DNA from: Hwangdonia seohaensis
GTDB lineage: Bacteria > Bacteroidota > Bacteroidia > Flavobacteriales > Flavobacteriaceae
Assembly (NCBI RefSeq): GCF_031932625.1
Contig: NZ_JAVSCK010000001.1
Coordinates: 868,001-932,000, forward strand
DNA length: 64,000 nucleotides
Reading direction: 5' to 3'
The position numbers were made by a program, and so were the translations under genes. The notes beneath the pieces are model-generated. The model was not told the DNA's origin and searched no databases. It saw only the letters and a program-made list of their open reading frames with translations. Numbering within the stretch: the stretch's first letter is position 1; every line of letters starts with the position of its first letter. Shown here one piece after another: positions 17,601 through 25,195 of the stretch.

Positions 17601-18026
17601 TTTCCAGACGATTACGTAAACAATATTACCGAGCGTTTAAACTTATACACACAATTAAATAACCTTAATACCGAAGCGGAATTGCAAAAATTTGAAACCG
17701 AACTGATAGACCGTTTTGGAGAGTTGCCCACACAAGTGACCGATTTACTAAATAGTGTCCAATTAAAATGGATAGCAACCAAGTTAGGATTTGAAAAAAT
17801 AATAATGAAAAAAGGCAAATTTGTCGGGTATTTTGTAAACGACCAACAAAGTCCGTTTTATCAAAGCGGTAACTTTACAAAAGTTCTTAAATTTGTACAA
17901 TCAAACCCTGGAATTTGTAAGATGAAAGAAAAGCAAACCCGAAATGGTTTACGTTTATTACTTACTTTTGAATCCATAAAATCTGTAAAACAAGCCTTAG
18001 CAGTTTTAAAACCCATTATGGCTTAA
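14610..18026 (+). CDS. mfd: Transcription-repair coupling factor
   Basis: 1138 residues from a GTG start at 14610; the -7 box lies 23 nt before it, and the next ATG (residue 16) would also be possible. Mfd removes stalled RNA polymerase and recruits the UvrA/B repair complex. Residues 1-310 form the UvrB-like module, the CarD-like RNA-polymerase-interacting domain begins near 'NLGIGDYVTHIDHGVGRF', Walker A 'GDVGFGKTE' is at about 608, 'DEEQ' at about 708, helicase motifs 'RGRVGRS' further on, and a C-terminal TRCF domain. Odd: residues 318-343 ('NIIASETSQSV...APRND') are encoded by a palindromic repeat (15563-15636), which makes the protein longer than relatives I remember. The following gene starts 31 nt downstream. 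Confidence 0.95.
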   Translation: MSKSILSQTYSQTLHMQNLQTAIAQNQGKTHLKGLVGSSLSFVISNVFKQAEKPFLIVFNDKEEAAHYLNDLEQLCNPKDVLFYPGSYRRPYQIEETDNANVLLRAEVLNRINSQKKPAIIVTYPDALFEKVVTRKELERNTLKVSVNDKISIDFVNEVLFEYQFKRVDFVTEPGEFSVRGGIVDVFSFSHDQPYRIEFFGDEVDSIRTFDVETQLSVEQIKKINIIPNVANKLIEEKRQSFLKYIAQKTVVCFKNADLFFSRIDDFYEKAEDAFKALNSDLKHAEPKALFAHSAVLKKQLLDFSIVEFGTTSVFNNNIIASETSQSVSKEEDTTSQAPRNDVNQIEFKTTPQPSFNKQFNLLIEDLNTNHENGYTNYIACISEQQAKRFHDIFDDSNLDVKQYQTIILSLHQGFIDHDNKIVCYTDHQIFERYHKFHLKNGYAKKQAITLKELTNLGIGDYVTHIDHGVGRFGGLQKIDVEGKKQEAIKLVYGERDVLYLSIHSLHKITKFNGKDGKPPKIYKLGSKAWKTLKQKTKARVKHVAFNLIKLYAKRKTQKGYRYNPDSYLQHELEASFIYEDTPDQSTATADIKADMESERPMDRLVCGDVGFGKTEVAIRAAFKAVDNGKQVAVLVPTTILAYQHSRTFRQRLKDFPVTVDYLNRFRTAKEKRETLEGLEKGSVDIIIGTHQLVNKNVKFKDLGLLIVDEEQKFGVAVKEKLKTLKDNVDVLTLTATPIPRTLQFSLMAARDLSVITTPPPNRYPIESHVIRFNEETIRDAVSYEIQRGGQIFFIHNRIENIKEVAGMLQRLVPDAKIGIGHGQMEGKKLEQLMLAFMDGEFDVLVSTTIVESGLDVPNANTIFINNANNFGLSDLHQMRGRVGRSNKKAFCYFITPEYSAMTDDARKRITALEQFTELGSGFNIAMKDLEIRGAGDLLGGEQSGFINEIGFDTYQKILNEAIEELKENEFKDLYNEDKTDKVYVKEVTIDTDFELLFPDDYVNNITERLNLYTQLNNLNTEAELQKFETELIDRFGELPTQVTDLLNSVQLKWIATKLGFEKIIMKKGKFVGYFVNDQQSPFYQSGNFTKVLKFVQSNPGICKMKEKQTRNGLRLLLTFESIKSVKQALAVLKPIMA
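15563..15636. repeat. Palindromic repeat inside mfd coding sequence
   Basis: The element begins CATCATTGCGAG and ends CTCGAAATGACG, an imperfect 12-bp terminal inverted repeat (2 mismatches). The interior carries further half-palindromes (GTCGCAAT and GTCGCAAG). This is the layout of a flavobacterial intergenic repeat (CGTCATTGCGAG...CTCGNAATGACG) that I recognise from memory. Here it is open in the Mfd frame and encodes about 25 polar residues. Confidence 0.65.
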
Positions 18027-18057
18027 TTGTTGTTTTATTAAAATTAAATTAAAACCC

Positions 18058-19386
18058 ATGTTAAAACGAATTGTTGCTTTAGCAGTTTTACTGCCAAATG
18101 TATTTTTTGGGCAACACACCATTACAGGCACATTTACTCCCGCCGAAGATTACAATGTGGCATTGTTATATAAAGTAACGCCTACGGTTTCAGAATACGT
18201 TACAAATTCCGAAATTAAGGATGGAGTTTTTGAGTTTAAATTAGAGGCTACTGCAACAAAAGGCATGTACAGAATCGTTTATGCGATTCCGCAAGAAGAT
18301 TATAATTTTGATGTAATCTACAACGGAAAAGAGGATATTGAACTCGCGTTTAATTCTGAAACAGGTGTCGAATTTAAATCCTCATCAGAAAACAAATTAT
18401 TGGCATCCTATAAAAATAGTATGTCTATGATAACGCACAGTATTGGCAAGTTTTATAGAGAACAAAGCAAAGATACTTTGGCTTTAAAGTCTATTTTCAA
18501 GACCCAGCGCGAAGCACAATCTAATTTCGAATCGTTGGCCAAAGGCACCATAGCATTAGAGTTTATTAAAGCAAATACACCGTATATCCCCAAAACATTC
18601 GAAGATGTAAAAACCTATGTCGATAATTTAAAAACACATTATTTTGACCATGTGGATTTTACCAATAAAACACTGCAAAGTTCCAATTTTTTTGATGAGC
18701 GCATGCTAAATTATGTGTTTGGGTTATCTTATGACGATGTGGATGAATTTACGAATTACAAAAACAATATTGATGCTTTTTGCAATGCGATGAAAAACGC
18801 GCCAACCGAAACCAAAAGGGTTTTACTGGTAGATCTATGGCAACAAATGGTAGATTTAGGATACGAAAATGTAGCCAATTATATTTCTGAAACGCATTTA
18901 ATTGATGTTGCCAAAACACTGAATGATGAAGACTTGGTTAAAGGATTGCGCTTGTTTAAGAACACCTCAATAGGAAGTAAAGCTCCGGATTTTTCATTTC
19001 AAATTGAAAAATCAGGTGTAAAAACCAACAAAAAATTAAGCGAAATAAGCACTGCCGAACGTTACATCATCGTATTTTGGAGCAGCTCGTGTTCACATTG
19101 TTTAGATGAAATCCCGCAATTACAGACCTTTGTGAAAACCCAAGAAGCGGGCAAATTGAAAGTTATTGCCATAGGTTTGGAAGACGAACCGCAGGCATGG
19201 AAAAACCTAATTGATAACTATCCGGAATTTATACATGTCTACGGTGAAGGCAAATGGGAAAATAAAATAGGTGATGCTTATGGCGTAACTGCCACACCAA
19301 CTTATTTTATTTTAAACAAAGCCAAGGAAATTGTGGCAAAACCTGAAGACGTCGAGACCTTAAAAATGTTTTTTGAAGAAGAATAG
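18058..19386 (+). CDS. Periplasmic thioredoxin-domain protein (TlpA/ResA-like)
   Basis: 442 residues. A signal peptide (residues 1-18, 'LLPNVFFGQ' end) exports it. Residues about 20-130 are a beta-rich DUF4369-like N-terminal domain ('ITGTFTPAEDYNVALLYKV'), followed by a helical stretch. The thioredoxin-like domain occupies about 310-440 with the active site Cys345-Ser-His-Cys348 in 'WSSSCSHCLDEIP' and the cis-Pro in 'VTATPTYFILN'. It probably reduces disulfides or cytochrome c apoproteins at the periplasmic side. Thirty-one nt after mfd, perhaps by read-through. Confidence 0.8.
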   Translation: MLKRIVALAVLLPNVFFGQHTITGTFTPAEDYNVALLYKVTPTVSEYVTNSEIKDGVFEFKLEATATKGMYRIVYAIPQEDYNFDVIYNGKEDIELAFNSETGVEFKSSSENKLLASYKNSMSMITHSIGKFYREQSKDTLALKSIFKTQREAQSNFESLAKGTIALEFIKANTPYIPKTFEDVKTYVDNLKTHYFDHVDFTNKTLQSSNFFDERMLNYVFGLSYDDVDEFTNYKNNIDAFCNAMKNAPTETKRVLLVDLWQQMVDLGYENVANYISETHLIDVAKTLNDEDLVKGLRLFKNTSIGSKAPDFSFQIEKSGVKTNKKLSEISTAERYIIVFWSSSCSHCLDEIPQLQTFVKTQEAGKLKVIAIGLEDEPQAWKNLIDNYPEFIHVYGEGKWENKIGDAYGVTATPTYFILNKAKEIVAKPEDVETLKMFFEEE

Positions 19387-19403
19387 TTTGCTAAAAGCTT
19401 ATT

Positions 19404-19471
19404 ATTCCTGCGAAGGTAGGAACCCATAACATTGCAATCAACTTAAAATTGATTCCTGCCTCCGCAGGAAT
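19404..19471. repeat. Inverted pair of dRS3-like palindromes
   Basis: Two copies, ATTCCT-N8-AGGAAC at 19404-19423 and ATTCCTGC-N4-GCAGGAAT at 19452-19471, face each other so the unit can fold as one large stem. They fill the space between the convergent thioredoxin-domain and YraN genes, where a bidirectional terminator would be expected. Confidence 0.65.
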
Positions 19472-19488
19472 GACAAAAAAATCGTCGA

Positions 19489-19848
19489 TTAAAAATGATA
19501 AAAAGCATTTTTCAAATGCTCAATGGAATAGCTGTTTTTTTCTTTAACAATCGCGACAATATCAAAGCGCACTTCCACATCTAAATCGTTTACCGTAACA
19601 TATTCGTCTACAGCTTTTACAAGTCGTTGGATTTGTTTTGGTTTTACAAAATCTTGCGGATTTCCAAAATCGGTCGTCGAGCGTGTTTTAACCTCAATAA
19701 TGGCAAGAGCATCTTTTTTTCGGGCAATAATATCAACCTCGGCCTTATCAAAACGGTAGTTGCGTTCAATAATGTCGTATCCGTTTTTCAACAGAAAATC
19801 GACTGCCAATTGTTCGCCTTTTTTACCGAGTTCGTTGTGTTGTGCCAT
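19489..19848 (-). CDS. yraN: YraN-family endonuclease-like protein (UPF0102)
   Basis: 119 residues. Shows the family's restriction-endonuclease-like core: 'GKKGEQLAVDFLLKNGYDIIERNYR' and 'AEVDIIARKKDALAIIEVKTRS', with Asp and Glu-x-Lys metal-binding positions. The biological role is uncertain; a role in DNA processing is inferred from the fold. Convergent with the preceding gene, and the ABC operon lies 90 nt upstream in the same direction. Confidence 0.88.
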   Translation of the reverse strand: MAQHNELGKKGEQLAVDFLLKNGYDIIERNYRFDKAEVDIIARKKDALAIIEVKTRSTTDFGNPQDFVKPKQIQRLVKAVDEYVTVNDLDVEVRFDIVAIVKEKNSYSIEHLKNAFYHF

Positions 19849-19938
19849 GCTGCTAAAGTTAGTGTTTTTTATATTTTCAGTGTTTTCCAGCCTTTAATTA
19901 GTATTTTTATTTTAATTGCATCCTCAATATGAAAGACT

Positions 19939-21099
19939 TTACCCTCTAAACAAAAAGAAATCGTCTTTCATGTGTTCAATTTCGGCATCTTCATTGGTTA
20001 TAATATAGTCGATGGCTTGCGAGGTAAAATCGTCGCCTTTTTCGGTTAGCGACACGATGTTGTTTTTAATTAAAATCATATTGTTTTTTAATGCTAATTC
20101 CAAAACGGTTTTAGAGCGTATTTTTTGCCAATTAATATGTTCGTTTAAATGATTGACATGACGCTCTTCCTCTTCGTTATGGTTTTTTAAATGCAGTAAA
20201 AAAGTCAATAAGGATACTTCTGTGCGCTGTTGCTTTTCCCTGTAAAGTACAGCAATAATACCTTTTCTTGGGGCAAATAAATACACGAATAAAAACAGCA
20301 AACCTAACATACTTGTTATGGAGCCGGCAATTGAGGCATCGAGCCAATGTGCAAACCAATATCCGGAAATAGCGCCAAAAACCCCAAATGTTATGGCCAA
20401 TGCGAGCATTTTCTTTAAATCGGTTGTTAAAAGGTATGCGGTTGCAGCGGGTGCAATCATGAGGGCAACCACTAAAATAGCGCCAACGGCATCAAAAGCA
20501 CCAACAGTGGTTACAGAGGAAACCGACATCAATCCGTAATGGATAATGGTTGGTGAAAAACCAAGTGAGGCCGCTAAACCTGCATCAAAAGTGCTTACTT
20601 TTAATTCCTTGAAAAAAGTAATTAATAATACTACGGTAACTATTAAAATACTGCCTATAATCCATAAAGATTTTGGGCCAACATCAACACCCGAAATAAG
20701 CAATCTATCAAATGGCGCAAAAGCCAATTCGCCCAATAAAACGGCATCGACATCCAAATGCACATCGTTGGCGTTTTTGGCAATCATAATTACCCCAATA
20801 CTAAACAGTGCCGGAAACACCAAACCAATGGCGGTGTCTTCTTTTACTAAACCTGTTTTTTGAATATATTCCACTAAAATAACCGTAACAATTCCTGTTA
20901 AAGCAGCGAGCAAAATGAGCAAAGGCGAGTTGAGGTCTTGGGTAATGAAAAACCCGATAACAATACCTGGTAAAATGGAATGACTAATGGCATCGCTTAT
21001 CATGGCCATTTTACGGAGCACTAAAAATGTGCCAGGAATAGCACAAGCCACAGCCACCAAACTCGCAATTAATTGTATTTCGATTTGAGCGCTATTCAT
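19939..21099 (-). CDS. Metal ABC transporter permease with winged-helix-like tail
   Basis: 386 residues. Residues 1-280 are an ABC-3 (Zn/Mn/Fe) permease with about eight membrane helices ('VAVACAIPGTFLVLRKMAMISDAISHSILPG' type coupling region). Residues about 290-386 are cytoplasmic and resemble a winged-helix DNA-binding domain ('TVLELALKNNMILIKNNIVSLTEKGDDF' then a charged tail). Ordinary permeases of this family stop near 280. It overlaps the next permease by 8 nt and belongs to the DtxR-led minus-strand operon. Substrate (Mn, Fe or Zn) not determined. Confidence 0.85.
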   Translation of the reverse strand: MNSAQIEIQLIASLVAVACAIPGTFLVLRKMAMISDAISHSILPGIVIGFFITQDLNSPLLILLAALTGIVTVILVEYIQKTGLVKEDTAIGLVFPALFSIGVIMIAKNANDVHLDVDAVLLGELAFAPFDRLLISGVDVGPKSLWIIGSILIVTVVLLITFFKELKVSTFDAGLAASLGFSPTIIHYGLMSVSSVTTVGAFDAVGAILVVALMIAPAATAYLLTTDLKKMLALAITFGVFGAISGYWFAHWLDASIAGSITSMLGLLFLFVYLFAPRKGIIAVLYREKQQRTEVSLLTFLLHLKNHNEEEERHVNHLNEHINWQKIRSKTVLELALKNNMILIKNNIVSLTEKGDDFTSQAIDYIITNEDAEIEHMKDDFFLFRG

Positions 21100-22213
21100 C
21101 AGTTTGTTGATTGTATAAATTAGAAGCGGTTTTAAAGCCTTCTTCAGTTAAACTCCACATGCTTCCATCTAGTTTTACATAGTTTCTTTTCACTAATTTT
21201 TGAAGGCTTCCTTTGGTGTAGCCTTGAAAATTATTCAATATTTTAATGGCATGCGGATGCGAAATATTTTCGTGTGTTTCAGCTATATGATACATAAAAG
21301 CCAAGGTTTTATGAAGCTCTAAATCACGTCTGTTTTTTATAAATCGGATTTGTTTAAATAACAACCCGCGACTTGGGGAAAACACAAACGAAAACACCAC
21401 AAAAACGGCAGCGACCAAAACAATGATCGGTCCCGTTGAAAGGTTGTTTTGACTCGCACTAATGGCGGTTCCGAAAACCCCTGAAAAGGCACCAAACACG
21501 GCAGCAAGAAAAATCATGGTGCTTAAACTGTTTGTCCATTGCCTAGCGGCGGCTGCGGGCGCTAATAACAAAGCGCTCATTAAAACCACACCAACGGTCT
21601 GTAGGCCTAAAACAATGGCCAAAACAATAAAAGTGGTAATTAAAACATCAATAAACTTGGTGTTGAAACCCAATGTTTTTGTGTAATCGGCATCAAATAA
21701 AAGAATTTTAAATTCTTTCCAGAAAAGCAAAAGCACGATGAGGCAAATACCAGTTACGATGGTCATCATCCAAACATCGCTTACCACTAAAGTAGCGGCT
21801 TGTCCGAATAAATATTTATCCAAACCCGCTTGATTGGCATTGGGTTGTTTTTGAATAAAGGTGAGTAGTAACATGCCAAATCCAAAGAATAAAGACAGTA
21901 TTAAACCCAAAGCAGTATCAGATTTTAAATGGGTTTTGGTGATTATACCCCGAATCCAGAACGTTCCAATCAATCCACTTACTAAAGCACCTAAAAGGAG
22001 TGTGTTGCTGTCTTTTGCGCCCGTAATTAAAAAAGCGATTGCAATGCCCGGTAACGCTGCGTGTGAAATAGCATCGCCTAAAAGGCTTTGTTTTCTGAGC
22101 ACCGCGAAACTTCCAAGCATACCCGTTACTGCACCTAAAATGGCTGTTCCGAGTGTGATGGTTCGTAGTGTGTAATCACTGAATACCAAAGAAAAATATT
22201 CTTGCAAATTCAT
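21092..22213 (-). CDS. Metal ABC transporter permease, second subunit, with winged-helix-like tail
   Basis: 373 residues. ABC-3 type permease, about eight helices, with 'GSFAVLRKQSLLGDAISHAALPGIAIAFL' near the N terminus and 'LLAPAAAARQW' in the core. Residues about 290-373 are a cytoplasmic extension ('HPHAIKILNNFQGYTKGSLQKLVKRNYVKL' then 'SLTEEGFKTA') with the helix-wing look of a DtxR/MarR-type domain. It forms the heterodimer partner of the permease at 19939. A 373-nt gap (22214-22586) separates it from the ATPase gene upstream. Confidence 0.85.
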   Translation of the reverse strand: MNLQEYFSLVFSDYTLRTITLGTAILGAVTGMLGSFAVLRKQSLLGDAISHAALPGIAIAFLITGAKDSNTLLLGALVSGLIGTFWIRGIITKTHLKSDTALGLILSLFFGFGMLLLTFIQKQPNANQAGLDKYLFGQAATLVVSDVWMMTIVTGICLIVLLLFWKEFKILLFDADYTKTLGFNTKFIDVLITTFIVLAIVLGLQTVGVVLMSALLLAPAAAARQWTNSLSTMIFLAAVFGAFSGVFGTAISASQNNLSTGPIIVLVAAVFVVFSFVFSPSRGLLFKQIRFIKNRRDLELHKTLAFMYHIAETHENISHPHAIKILNNFQGYTKGSLQKLVKRNYVKLDGSMWSLTEEGFKTASNLYNQQTDE

Positions 22214-22586
22214 TTTGTTATTCCTGCTAAGCAGAAACCTATTTATTTAATTTTTTCCTTTTTGAATCTATTTCTGTTCATTTTGTCTTGATACACTATT
22301 TAGTTTTTTTTAGGAAGGTCTAGCAGACATTTCAAACTAAATACAAAATCATATTAATCTGAGGAAATTCCTGCGGAACATTCACTCTCGGAATGACGTG
22401 CTTGAAACTTCGTTACGCATCTCCATTCCTTCGTTCATTATTTTTGCAGATTGATGATTCGGATGCTGTCCGAACTCGGGACTTTCACTTTTGCAATGTT
22501 TGTGTTTATTTCCTCCTTTATTGTTCCTTTTTGTTTTTACCATTTGAGTAAGTACTGTAAACCGCGACTGCCACTGCCAACTTGTA
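22214..22586. other. Repeat-rich gap inside the metal operon
   Basis: No gene is seen. It holds a decayed dRS3-like palindrome at 22220-22238 (ATTCCTGC-TAA-GCAG), a second diverged pair around 22367-22394 (ATTCCTGC ... GGAAT), and a CTG/CCA-rich stretch near 22559-22590 (GCGACTGCCACTGCCA). It interrupts the run of otherwise tightly packed operon genes and may reduce or separate expression of the two permeases. Confidence 0.5.
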
Positions 22587-23384
22587 TTACTCCTGAATAC
22601 TTACTTTGTAATTAATACCGTAGGTTTTAGTTAAATTATCATCGTTAAAAATATCCTTAACCGGACCTGTTGCAATTTTTTTCACATTTAAAAAGGTTAC
22701 CCAGTCAAAATATTCTGGAACGGTTTGTAAATCGTGATGTACCACGATAACAGTTTTTCCGGCTTTTCGCAGTGCTTTTAAAATATTGATAATGGCTATT
22801 TCGGTTGAGGCATCGACACCTTGAAAGGGTTCGTCCATAAAATAAATAGCCGCATTTTGTACCAAGGCGCGCGCCAAAAAAATACGTTGTTGTTGTCCGC
22901 CAGAAAGCTGGCTTATTTGTCGTCCTTTAAACGATAGCATGCCTACTTTTTCCAAAGCTTCAAGGGCTGCTTTTTTCTCTTTTTGCCGCGGACGTTTTAT
23001 CCAGCCCAAACTGCCGTAGGTTCCCATCATCACAACATCTAAGGCGGTTGTTGGGAAATCCCAGTCTACACTTCCTTTTTGGGGTACGTAAGCAACTAAT
23101 TTACGTTGCACGTTATATGGTTTTCCATATATGCTTACGCTACCGGCAATGGGTTTTAAAATGCCTAATATGGCTTTTATTAAGGTTGATTTTCCTGCGC
23201 CATTTGGCCCTACAATAGCCATAAGTACGCCTTCTGGGATTTCCAAATCAATATCCCAAAGCACCGGTTTGTAGTTGTATGCAACCGTTAAATCGTCTAC
23301 TTGTACTGCTATTACTCCTGCGGAGGCAGGAGTCTTATTAATAGAATTACTGTCTCTTATATTTTTCTTTGTTTTTTTTTCCAT
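22587..23384 (-). CDS. Metal ABC transporter ATP-binding protein
   Basis: 265 residues. Walker A 'GPNGAGKST' at 59-67, signature 'LSGGQQQR', Walker B 'AIYFMDEPFQGVD' and the H-loop 'VVHHDLQ'. It energises metal uptake with the two permeases downstream. The N terminus is extended: residues 18-25 ('TPASAGVI') are encoded by a dRS3-like palindrome, and the conserved domain starts only at 'AVQVDDLTVAY' (26-36). No other ATG lies between the start and residue 55, so the palindrome appears to be translated. The binding-protein gene ends 46 nt upstream. Confidence 0.9.
   Translation of the reverse strand: MEKKTKKNIRDSNSINKTPASAGVIAVQVDDLTVAYNYKPVLWDIDLEIPEGVLMAIVGPNGAGKSTLIKAILGILKPIAGSVSIYGKPYNVQRKLVAYVPQKGSVDWDFPTTALDVVMMGTYGSLGWIKRPRQKEKKAALEALEKVGMLSFKGRQISQLSGGQQQRIFLARALVQNAAIYFMDEPFQGVDASTEIAIINILKALRKAGKTVIVVHHDLQTVPEYFDWVTFLNVKKIATGPVKDIFNDDNLTKTYGINYKVSIQE
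23314..23333. repeat. dRS3-like palindrome translated in ATPase gene
   Basis: ACTCCTGC-GGAG-GCAGGAGT, a perfect 8-bp-arm palindrome with a 4-nt loop. It lies in frame at codons 18-24 of the ATPase gene, near the start. Confidence 0.7.
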
Positions 23385-23411
23385 TTAAGATTCAACTATT
23401 TTTTTGTTGGG

Positions 23412-23431
23412 ATTCCTGCTTTCGTAGGAAT
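23412..23431. repeat. dRS3-like palindrome at the end of the binding-protein gene
   Basis: ATTCCT-GCTTTCGT-AGGAAT; its last base is the first base of the binding-protein stop codon (plus-strand coordinate 23431). It could act as a 3' stabilising hairpin in the operon transcript. Confidence 0.65.
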
Positions 23432-24342
23432 TATTTTAAAGCATTCACAATCGTATTCACATTATATTCGAACATACCAATATAAGTGCCTTCAACCGTT
23501 CCGGCATTTCCCAGGGCATCAGAATATAAAGTCCCGCCAATTTCTACGTTATGCCCTTTTGAGTTTACTGCGGCTTGTAAGGCTTCAATTGTGCGTTTTG
23601 GCACAGAGCTCTCAACAAAAATAGCTTTTACATTTTTATTTATAATGAATGCGGCTAATTTTTGAACATCTTGAACTCCAGCCTCGGTTGCTGTTGATAA
23701 ACCCTGTAATCCAACCACCTCGAAACCATAGCTTTTCCCGAAATAATTAAAAGCGTCGTGTGCTGTAACCAATATTCTTTTTTCTTTTGGAAGGGTTTCA
23801 ATGATGCTTTTAATGGTGTTCTGAAGCGTATCTAATTTTGCTAAATATTGCTTTTCGTTTTCGAAATAGTAGACTGAATTTTTTGGATCTTTTTCAGATA
23901 ATACCGCAGCTACTTTACTAGCAAATTGCTTGAAGTATGCGATATTAAACCAAACGTGTGGGTCGTAATTCGATGCGAAATAATCAGAACCAATTAAGGT
24001 GCTTTTATCAATGTCTTCGGCCAAAGCAATAGGTGTTTTTGTTTGGCTTTCCATTTTTTCAAATACTTCAACCAATTTCCCTTCTAAATGCAATCCGTTG
24101 TAAAAAATAATATCGGCATTAACCAATTTTGATACATCGCCTTCGCTTGCTTTATAGAGGTGCGGATCGACACCGCTTCCCATTAAACCCTGTACATTAA
24201 CAAGGTCGCCACCAATGTTTTTAACCAAATCGGTAATCATGGTTGTTGTGGTAACAATGTTTAGTTTGCCGTTCTCTTGTTTGTTGTTTTTACAGTTGAA
24301 AAAAGCTAGTGTTATTGCAATGATTAATATTGTTTTCTTCAT
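23431..24342 (-). CDS. Metal ABC transporter substrate-binding lipoprotein (TroA/ZnuA-like)
   Basis: 303 residues. Lipoprotein signal with Cys17 at the lipobox. It carries the cluster A-I fold: 'VTTTTMITDLVKNIGGDLVNVQGLMGSGVDPHLY' with a metal-binding His, 'DPHVWFNIAYFKQ', 'VTAHDAFNYFGKSYG' and 'KAIFVESSVPKRTIEALQ' (the Glu/Asp ligands). It binds Mn, Zn or Fe in the periplasm and hands it to the permeases. There is no His-rich loop of the ZnuA type, which favours Mn/Fe over Zn; this is an inference. Confidence 0.9.
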   Translation of the reverse strand: MKKTILIIAITLAFFNCKNNKQENGKLNIVTTTTMITDLVKNIGGDLVNVQGLMGSGVDPHLYKASEGDVSKLVNADIIFYNGLHLEGKLVEVFEKMESQTKTPIALAEDIDKSTLIGSDYFASNYDPHVWFNIAYFKQFASKVAAVLSEKDPKNSVYYFENEKQYLAKLDTLQNTIKSIIETLPKEKRILVTAHDAFNYFGKSYGFEVVGLQGLSTATEAGVQDVQKLAAFIINKNVKAIFVESSVPKRTIEALQAAVNSKGHNVEIGGTLYSDALGNAGTVEGTYIGMFEYNVNTIVNALK

Positions 24343-24356
24343 GGTTGTTTTTTATA

Positions 24357-24383
24357 CCTACAAGGTTTTGAAAACCTTGTAGG
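24357..24383. repeat. 27-nt perfect palindrome
   Basis: Arms of 13 nt (CCTACAAGGTTTT / AAAACCTTGTAGG) around one base, between the barrel gene stop and the binding-protein start. A related but diverged copy lies at 60646-60677. The structure could fold in RNA and lies inside the operon. Confidence 0.65.
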
Positions 24384-24385
24384 AT

Positions 24386-25195
24386 TTAATTATTGGTTTT
24401 TGGTATTCTGAAACTTATCCCAGCACTTATTAATAGGTCTTGTCCTTTAGTGATACTAGAGCCGACGGTGGCATCTAATTGTACATTGTTGTTTATTAAA
24501 TAAGTTAAGCCTGCATCCCATAAATGATTGGCTTCGCTGTTTTCTGGCATGTCACCGTACAATTCCGCGTAAGCGCCCAAACGATTTGTAATACTTTGTC
24601 CGAAGGCAATAGTGTAAACATATGAAGCCTCGGGTGAATCGTTACCCCATGCTGCACCGAGATTATAAGACAAACTGCTGTTTTCGCTGAGTGTATGCGC
24701 AAACGCCAGCCTAAAATCCACACCCGTTGTTTCTGGTTTATAATCTGTACTTGCGGTAAAGGGCAAATACAAATGACCCAATAAACCTATTTCCGGAAAG
24801 CATCCGTTTTCTTTGGCAATGCTCGTTTTTACGCCTAATAATAAGGGGTTAAATCCGCTTGATACGTTGTTTAAAGTGTTTCCGTTTACCTTGGTTTTGC
24901 CTTCAACAAAATCCCAACCTAAACGCAATTCCAGGTTATCCAACAGCCCATATCGCAATAAAGTTGTATTAAACGTAAAATCTTCGGTCTTAATATTGTT
25001 GGTTTTAAACGACTCGTAAAACGCTCCCGTTTCTACTTGCAAAAAGTTTTTGGGCACTACACTGGGCGACTCAGTTTGATCGGGTCTGTCCGTAATTAAT
25101 GGCTCAAGTTCTTTTTTTTCTTGAGACCATAAAAAAGTGGAAGCAAAAAATGTTAAGCCTAAAAATATGTTGCTGTTAGTTGGTTTCATTAACAT
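24386..25195 (-). CDS. Outer-membrane beta-barrel protein of the metal operon
   Basis: 269 residues, or 267 if translation starts at the second ATG (25189). Signal peptide ends about residue 25. The rest shows alternating aromatic beta strands typical of the Phenol_MetA_deg/'transporter' barrel family ('TETGAFYESFKTNNIKTEDF', 'LELRLGWDFVEGKTK'), ending in a short hydrophobic strand ('LLISAGISFRI'). The start overlaps the end of the DtxR gene by 14-20 nt. Its position between the regulator and the binding protein suggests a role in metal passage through the outer membrane, but that is inference. Confidence 0.7.
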   Translation of the reverse strand: MLMKPTNSNIFLGLTFFASTFLWSQEKKELEPLITDRPDQTESPSVVPKNFLQVETGAFYESFKTNNIKTEDFTFNTTLLRYGLLDNLELRLGWDFVEGKTKVNGNTLNNVSSGFNPLLLGVKTSIAKENGCFPEIGLLGHLYLPFTASTDYKPETTGVDFRLAFAHTLSENSSLSYNLGAAWGNDSPEASYVYTIAFGQSITNRLGAYAELYGDMPENSEANHLWDAGLTYLINNNVQLDATVGSSITKGQDLLISAGISFRIPKTNN

